Shown here one piece after another: positions 7,101-9,446 of a stretch of 9,446 nucleotides of DNA. The first letter of the stretch is position 1, and every line of letters starts with the position of its first letter. This DNA is from an uncultured Clostridium sp. GTDB taxonomy: Bacteria; Bacillota; Clostridia; Clostridiales; Clostridiaceae. The stretch is from assembly GCF_937920395.1 (NCBI RefSeq), contig NZ_CALEVF010000177.1, forward strand, positions 1 through 9,446, in the 5' to 3' direction. The position numbers and the translations under genes were made by a program. The notes below the pieces were generated by a model. That model made no database searches, was not told where the DNA came from, and saw nothing but the letters and a program-made list of their open reading frames with translations.

Positions 7101-8700
7101 TTCTATAGATGAGGTTCAACAGAGCATAGCTTTCTTAGAAGAGTCATTTAAAAATAATACATCAGAGTTAGCATTTAATAAAGCATGGTTATATAAATTG
7201 GATGAATTCAACAATAATAAAAAACAAATACAAGCAATTGAAGGTTGGAGACAACTAATAAGAAAGATAGGTGCGGGAAAAGGCAAGAATGCACAGAGGC
7301 TAAAAGCAGAGGCAAGGAAGTTAATGCCTCGATGTCAGAGTGCAGTTCCAGTTTGGATTATGTCATTAAACAAAGTGGTAGAAAATTTTAATCCAAAGGA
7401 AAATAAATTTGATGTTGTTATTATCGATGAAGCAAGTCAGGCTGATGTTATGGCATTAGTTGCATTATATTTAGGTAAACAAGTAATTATAGTTGGTGAT
7501 AATGAACAGGTCAGCCCACTCGCTATTGGAGAAAAAACCGAAGATATGGAAAGACTGGTCAAAGAATATCTATATGACATTCCGAATCATTTTCTATATT
7601 CAGGTAAATTTTCAATATATGATCTTGCACAAGCATCTGGATATCAACCAGTTAGATTAAAAGAACATTTTAGATGTGTACCAGAAATTATTGAGTATTC
7701 AAATATTTTATCTTACAATGGTCAAATAAAAGCACTTAGGGAAACTAGTGAGGTTAAAACAAAACCACCAATAATAACATATAGAGTTTGTGGTGGCATA
7801 TCCGATAAGAAAACAAATCAAAAAGAGATTGAAGCCGTAGTATCATTAATATTAGCTTGCTGTGAAAATGAAGAGTATAATGGTAAAACATTTGGAGTAA
7901 TAACTTTAAGGGGAGAAAAGCAAGCAACTCTTATAGATAGGTTATTGCAAAGTAAAATGGCACCAATAGAGTATGACAATAGAAATATTTTATGCGGAAA
8001 TCCAGCAAATTTTCAAGGCGATGAGCGAGATATCATTTTTTTATCAATGGTTGATGCAAATGCTGGTGAAGGCCCTATGAGATTAAACTCATATGGAACT
8101 GATAATTTGTATAAAAAGAGATATAATGTTGCAGTAAGTCGTGCGAAAGATCAGCTTTGGCTTGTTTATTCTATGGATTCAGACAATGATTTGAAGACTG
8201 GTGATATTAGAAAAGGGTTAATTGAATACTGCAGAGATTATAAATCAAGACAAATTGATTTTGAAAAAAATGTATTAAAGGCAGAATCAGAGTTTGAAAA
8301 GAGAGTGATGAAATATCTTATTGAAAAAGGATATAAAATCTCACCACAATGGGAAGTTGGTTCGTTTAGAATAGATATGGTTGCCATTTATAAGAATAAA
8401 AAAGTAGCAATTGAATGTGATGGTGAACAGTGGCATGGTGAAGATAAATTGGAAGAGGATATGAATCGCCAAGGAATTCTTGAAAGGCTTGGATGGAGGT
8501 TTATTAGGATTCGTGGGAGTGAATTCTTTAGCGGCGAAGAGGTCGCAATGGAGAATGTAATTCGTAAATTGAATGAACTTGATATATATCCCGATGAAAA
8601 ATCAGATGCATTAACGCAAGATGAATGTGGACTTAAGGAAAGAATTATTGTTAGGGCAGATGAGATAAGAGATTCGTGGATATTTGATGTTACTGAATAA
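4192..8700 (+). CDS. SF1 (UPF1-like) helicase fused to a Vsr/MTES_1575-type nuclease, putative defence protein
   Basis: This protein of about 1502 residues has all the helicase motifs: Walker A GPPGTGKT (389-396), a family-typical MPRCQSAVPVWIMS block (1045-1058), Walker B DEAS (1079-1082), motif III GDNEQVSP (from 1102), HFRC (1159-1162), motif V QGDERD (1275-1280) and motif VI NVAVSRAK (1312-1319). About 680 residues separate Walker A from DEAS. This insertion is rich in charged helices, with a likely coiled coil near 473-500. The N-terminal 380 residues carry no named domain. The C-terminus (about 1364-1475) is a PD-(D/E)xK-like domain: FRIDMVAIY with D1395, then IECDGEQWHG with E1408, D1410 and H1415, matching the REase_MTES_1575/Vsr-like family. 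Such fusions occur in anti-phage islands; the defence role and the DNA target are inferred. I prefer ATG 4192 because AAGGGG (4175-4180) lies 11 bp before it. GTG 4183, in the same frame, would be only 2 bp from that site and adds three residues. The reading frame is intact. Confidence 0.88.
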   Translation: MDSSGKKKIIKLFEFLKQFNNIKNPVMVDVNNQQWIKWMDSIPEHETIKNNIFNFQYDSETLFSINKPKLRECPLPPEKINEWLEKGWNDISKEVVVKQYIEKIEYEIDSDNNEVSKLVTIRLEEDNDRLNLLNIWKESRSKWAQEESKARKADAVYNELYSLYSILKKEAEALELVLGDGILSYCGNKVINHPILLQAVNLVFDANIPQFQINISQERGPELYKSLFSNITESNYELLSSIYEEFEIGQFTPYEISESNSFLTRLSHALASDGTFLENLEEYEKVRNYPQIYRRPVLFVRKRNLGYGVAIDSIIEDIDNAQSLPGFLCDIVGIENDNPKVEEQSNKPENNFLSVNGIDEDILLTKPANAEQLAVAKHLERNGAVLVQGPPGTGKTHTIANMVGHLLSQGKSILITSYSEKALSVLKEKVVEELQSLCLSLLATTEGRREMENSLDVINENRSTLEPSDLKSKVESLGKERKKIIDKLNNLKMDLKNARINEYRAIIISGEEYRPIDAAKYINKHRSDAAWMPTPIILGKSLSLNEEEINEIYSSNSKINLEEEKEYDSKLPNISELTTPIEFNEIISQKNEFSSEKLSSGLEYWNSEVAVRYTISELSGIRDRVNGALLSIDINTPWVLETIQSAKEHTLKNSWSLLIDEINLTYKLSIDCLESILTYNPQFNDIELGCDVDSLLKSIIEKLENGGKITRVNLFLNKPLKNFINACRVNGNVPNKTNEFKALNNYHRLLVARGKLKNRWNRQIAVLGAEQVDDMGEDFELTCKKYCLIIEDNINWYERKWNPIIKDIDACGVNLERLKNEPDLSSNKFSNLKHIKLDFGKKLIEIIEAQIYRIQYNEINNNKKKIENVVNEFSKNYNSKIINELQTAVINEDVDLYNECYESIKSIKELGKYIERRRELLQKLAITAPAWSYEITERQGEFGKAKAPANIKEAWLYCQFVEEINYRNRISIDEVQQSIAFLEESFKNNTSELAFNKAWLYKLDEFNNNKKQIQAIEGWRQLIRKIGAGKGKNAQRLKAEARKLMPRCQSAVPVWIMSLNKVVENFNPKENKFDVVIIDEASQADVMALVALYLGKQVIIVGDNEQVSPLAIGEKTEDMERLVKEYLYDIPNHFLYSGKFSIYDLAQASGYQPVRLKEHFRCVPEIIEYSNILSYNGQIKALRETSEVKTKPPIITYRVCGGISDKKTNQKEIEAVVSLILACCENEEYNGKTFGVITLRGEKQATLIDRLLQSKMAPIEYDNRNILCGNPANFQGDERDIIFLSMVDANAGEGPMRLNSYGTDNLYKKRYNVAVSRAKDQLWLVYSMDSDNDLKTGDIRKGLIEYCRDYKSRQIDFEKNVLKAESEFEKRVMKYLIEKGYKISPQWEVGSFRIDMVAIYKNKKVAIECDGEQWHGEDKLEEDMNRQGILERLGWRFIRIRGSEFFSGEEVAMENVIRKLNELDIYPDEKSDALTQDECGLKERIIVRADEIRDSWIFDVTE

Positions 8701-8711
8701 TAATATTTAGT

Positions 8712-8741
8712 GGATTTACTTTAATAGTAAGTCCTTTTTTT
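8712..8741 (+). terminator. Strong intrinsic terminator of the helicase-nuclease gene
   Basis: GGATTTACT and AGTAAGTCC form a 9-bp stem with one G-T pair around a TTAAT loop, followed directly by seven T residues. It begins 12 bp after the helicase stop, so the helicase unit ends here. Confidence 0.85.
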
Positions 8742-8826
8742 ATTTAGAGGAAATCTAAATAACCTCTTAGAAATTCTTTGGATACCAATAAAGTCTACGG
8801 TTATTATTGCCAACCCTAAAACAATA

Positions 8827-9178
8827 ATGAAGAAAACGAAATGTCCTAAGGTAATTCAAAATCTTATATATAAATATGATCAGTTAACAACTCTATTAAA
8901 CAAGGAATTAAGTTCTGCAAAAAATGATCCGGAAATGAGAGAGAAGCTAATGCATGAGATAGCTGATTATCTTGTAGAAAATAATAAACCTATCAAATTT
9001 GATAATAAAGCCATATATGGTTTTTAGAAATGCTGAGATGGAAATACTTATTAAAGCTAATCCCAAATCAAAGGGTGAATTACATATGGTTAAAGGGTTT
9101 GGAGATAAGAAAGTTGAGAAATATGGGGAAAATTTATTCTTTTATACTAATTTAAAGGAAATTAAAGTTAAGTGCTGA
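8827..9178 (+). pseudogene. Frameshifted HRDC-domain protein remnant
   Basis: The first frame, from ATG 8827, gives 66 residues (MKKTKCPKVIQNLIYKYDQL, then charged helices) and stops at TAG 9025-9027. The +1 frame continues to TGA 9176-9178. If one G of the pair at 9019-9020 is removed, the product reads ...NKAIYVFRNAEMEILIKANP, then KSKGELHMVKGFGDKKVEKY and GENLF. This matches the typical HRDC pattern: a (Y)(V)F-(D/N)A-x-M/L segment, P-x-(S/T)-x-x-E-L, and GFG-x-K-(K/I)-x-x-YG. HRDC domains bind nucleic acid and usually sit at the C-terminus of RecQ- or UvrD-like helicases. This may be the end of such a helicase, or a small HRDC protein of about 116 residues. ATG 8827 has no clear ribosome binding site and the frame is open for some distance upstream, which favours a truncated 3' remnant. 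Confidence 0.6.
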
Positions 9179-9384
9179 ATATTGGTATTAGAGTAAATGT
9201 TTAAAAATGAAAAATTATGTCTAAGACGCAAAGTTAGAAAAAGATAAGTAGGGGCTATATCAATATTAATAATTATTATATTTCGATTAAATAAATCATA
9301 TAATATAGAATATATTTATAGAAAGTCAATTACAGTTAAAATAGTATTAACCTATATATTATTAATTCCTTTTTATTGGTGAAA

Positions 9385-9446
9385 TTATATTATATCTTCA
9401 AATTTTCCTAAACTTGCGATAGATAATGCATCATTTCTATCATTTT
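9385..9446 (-). CDS. C-terminal end of an unidentified gene entering from the right edge
   Basis: On the minus strand, one frame from the right edge reads NDRNDALSIASLGKFEDII and stops at TAA (9387-9385). The amino-acid composition and codon use look coding, and the other two minus-strand frames stop within this short stretch. With 19 codons no family can be assigned. It would be transcribed towards the HRDC remnant. No convincing terminator is visible in the AT-rich 200 bp beyond its stop. Confidence 0.4.
   Translation of the reverse strand, partial: NDRNDALSIASLGKFEDII

Noticed and set aside
9197..9250. 16-codon ORF (MFKNEKLCLRRKVRKR)
   Set aside because: It is too short, has no ribosome binding site and stops in AT-rich sequence; nothing supports it as a gene.

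Overview
This is an AT-rich window (rough impression about 30% GC) with purine-rich Shine-Dalgarno sites, short intergenic spacers and T-tailed hairpins. It fits a low-GC Firmicute, most likely a Clostridium-like species. No rRNA, tRNA, CRISPR array or transposase was seen. The content is accessory: interbacterial competition, toxin-antitoxin and putative phage-defence genes, separated by decayed gene fragments.

Bases 1-2500 hold a decaying toxin-immunity locus of the kind linked to LXG (type VIIb-secreted) polymorphic toxins. It starts with the C-terminal end of a toxin-like protein, split by a frameshift and ending in a Gly/Ala/Val-rich, membrane-active-looking region. A multi-pass membrane protein (candidate immunity protein) and an intact DUF4176 protein (LXG-associated family) follow. 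Downstream is a string of broken genes: a C-terminal piece of a second DUF4176 gene, a short ORF with an in-frame TGA, a two-helix membrane peptide with a one-base frameshift, an N-terminal piece of another DUF4176 gene with several stops, and a multiply broken ORF. This looks like an eroding cassette array.

Bases 2500-3450 hold an intact HepT-MntA (HEPN/MNT) toxin-antitoxin operon with its own promoter-like sequence and a downstream hairpin. HepT has the RX4HXY motif and MntA has GSX10DXD. A mostly non-coding AT-rich stretch of about 450 bp follows, with a perfect 13-bp inverted repeat.

Bases 3900-8745 hold a small unassigned ORF and then a protein of about 1502 residues: a superfamily 1 (UPF1-like) helicase with an insertion of about 680 residues between Walker A and DEAS and a C-terminal Vsr/MTES_1575-like nuclease domain. 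A strong intrinsic terminator closes this unit. Its architecture resembles large helicase-nuclease fusions known from defence islands, so it is the best candidate for a phage-defence effector here.

Bases 8746-9446 hold a frameshifted remnant with an HRDC-like domain, then the last 19 codons of a gene on the minus strand that enters from the right edge.

Overall this looks like a defence and competition island, with selfish or immune modules next to each other and heavy pseudogenisation between them.
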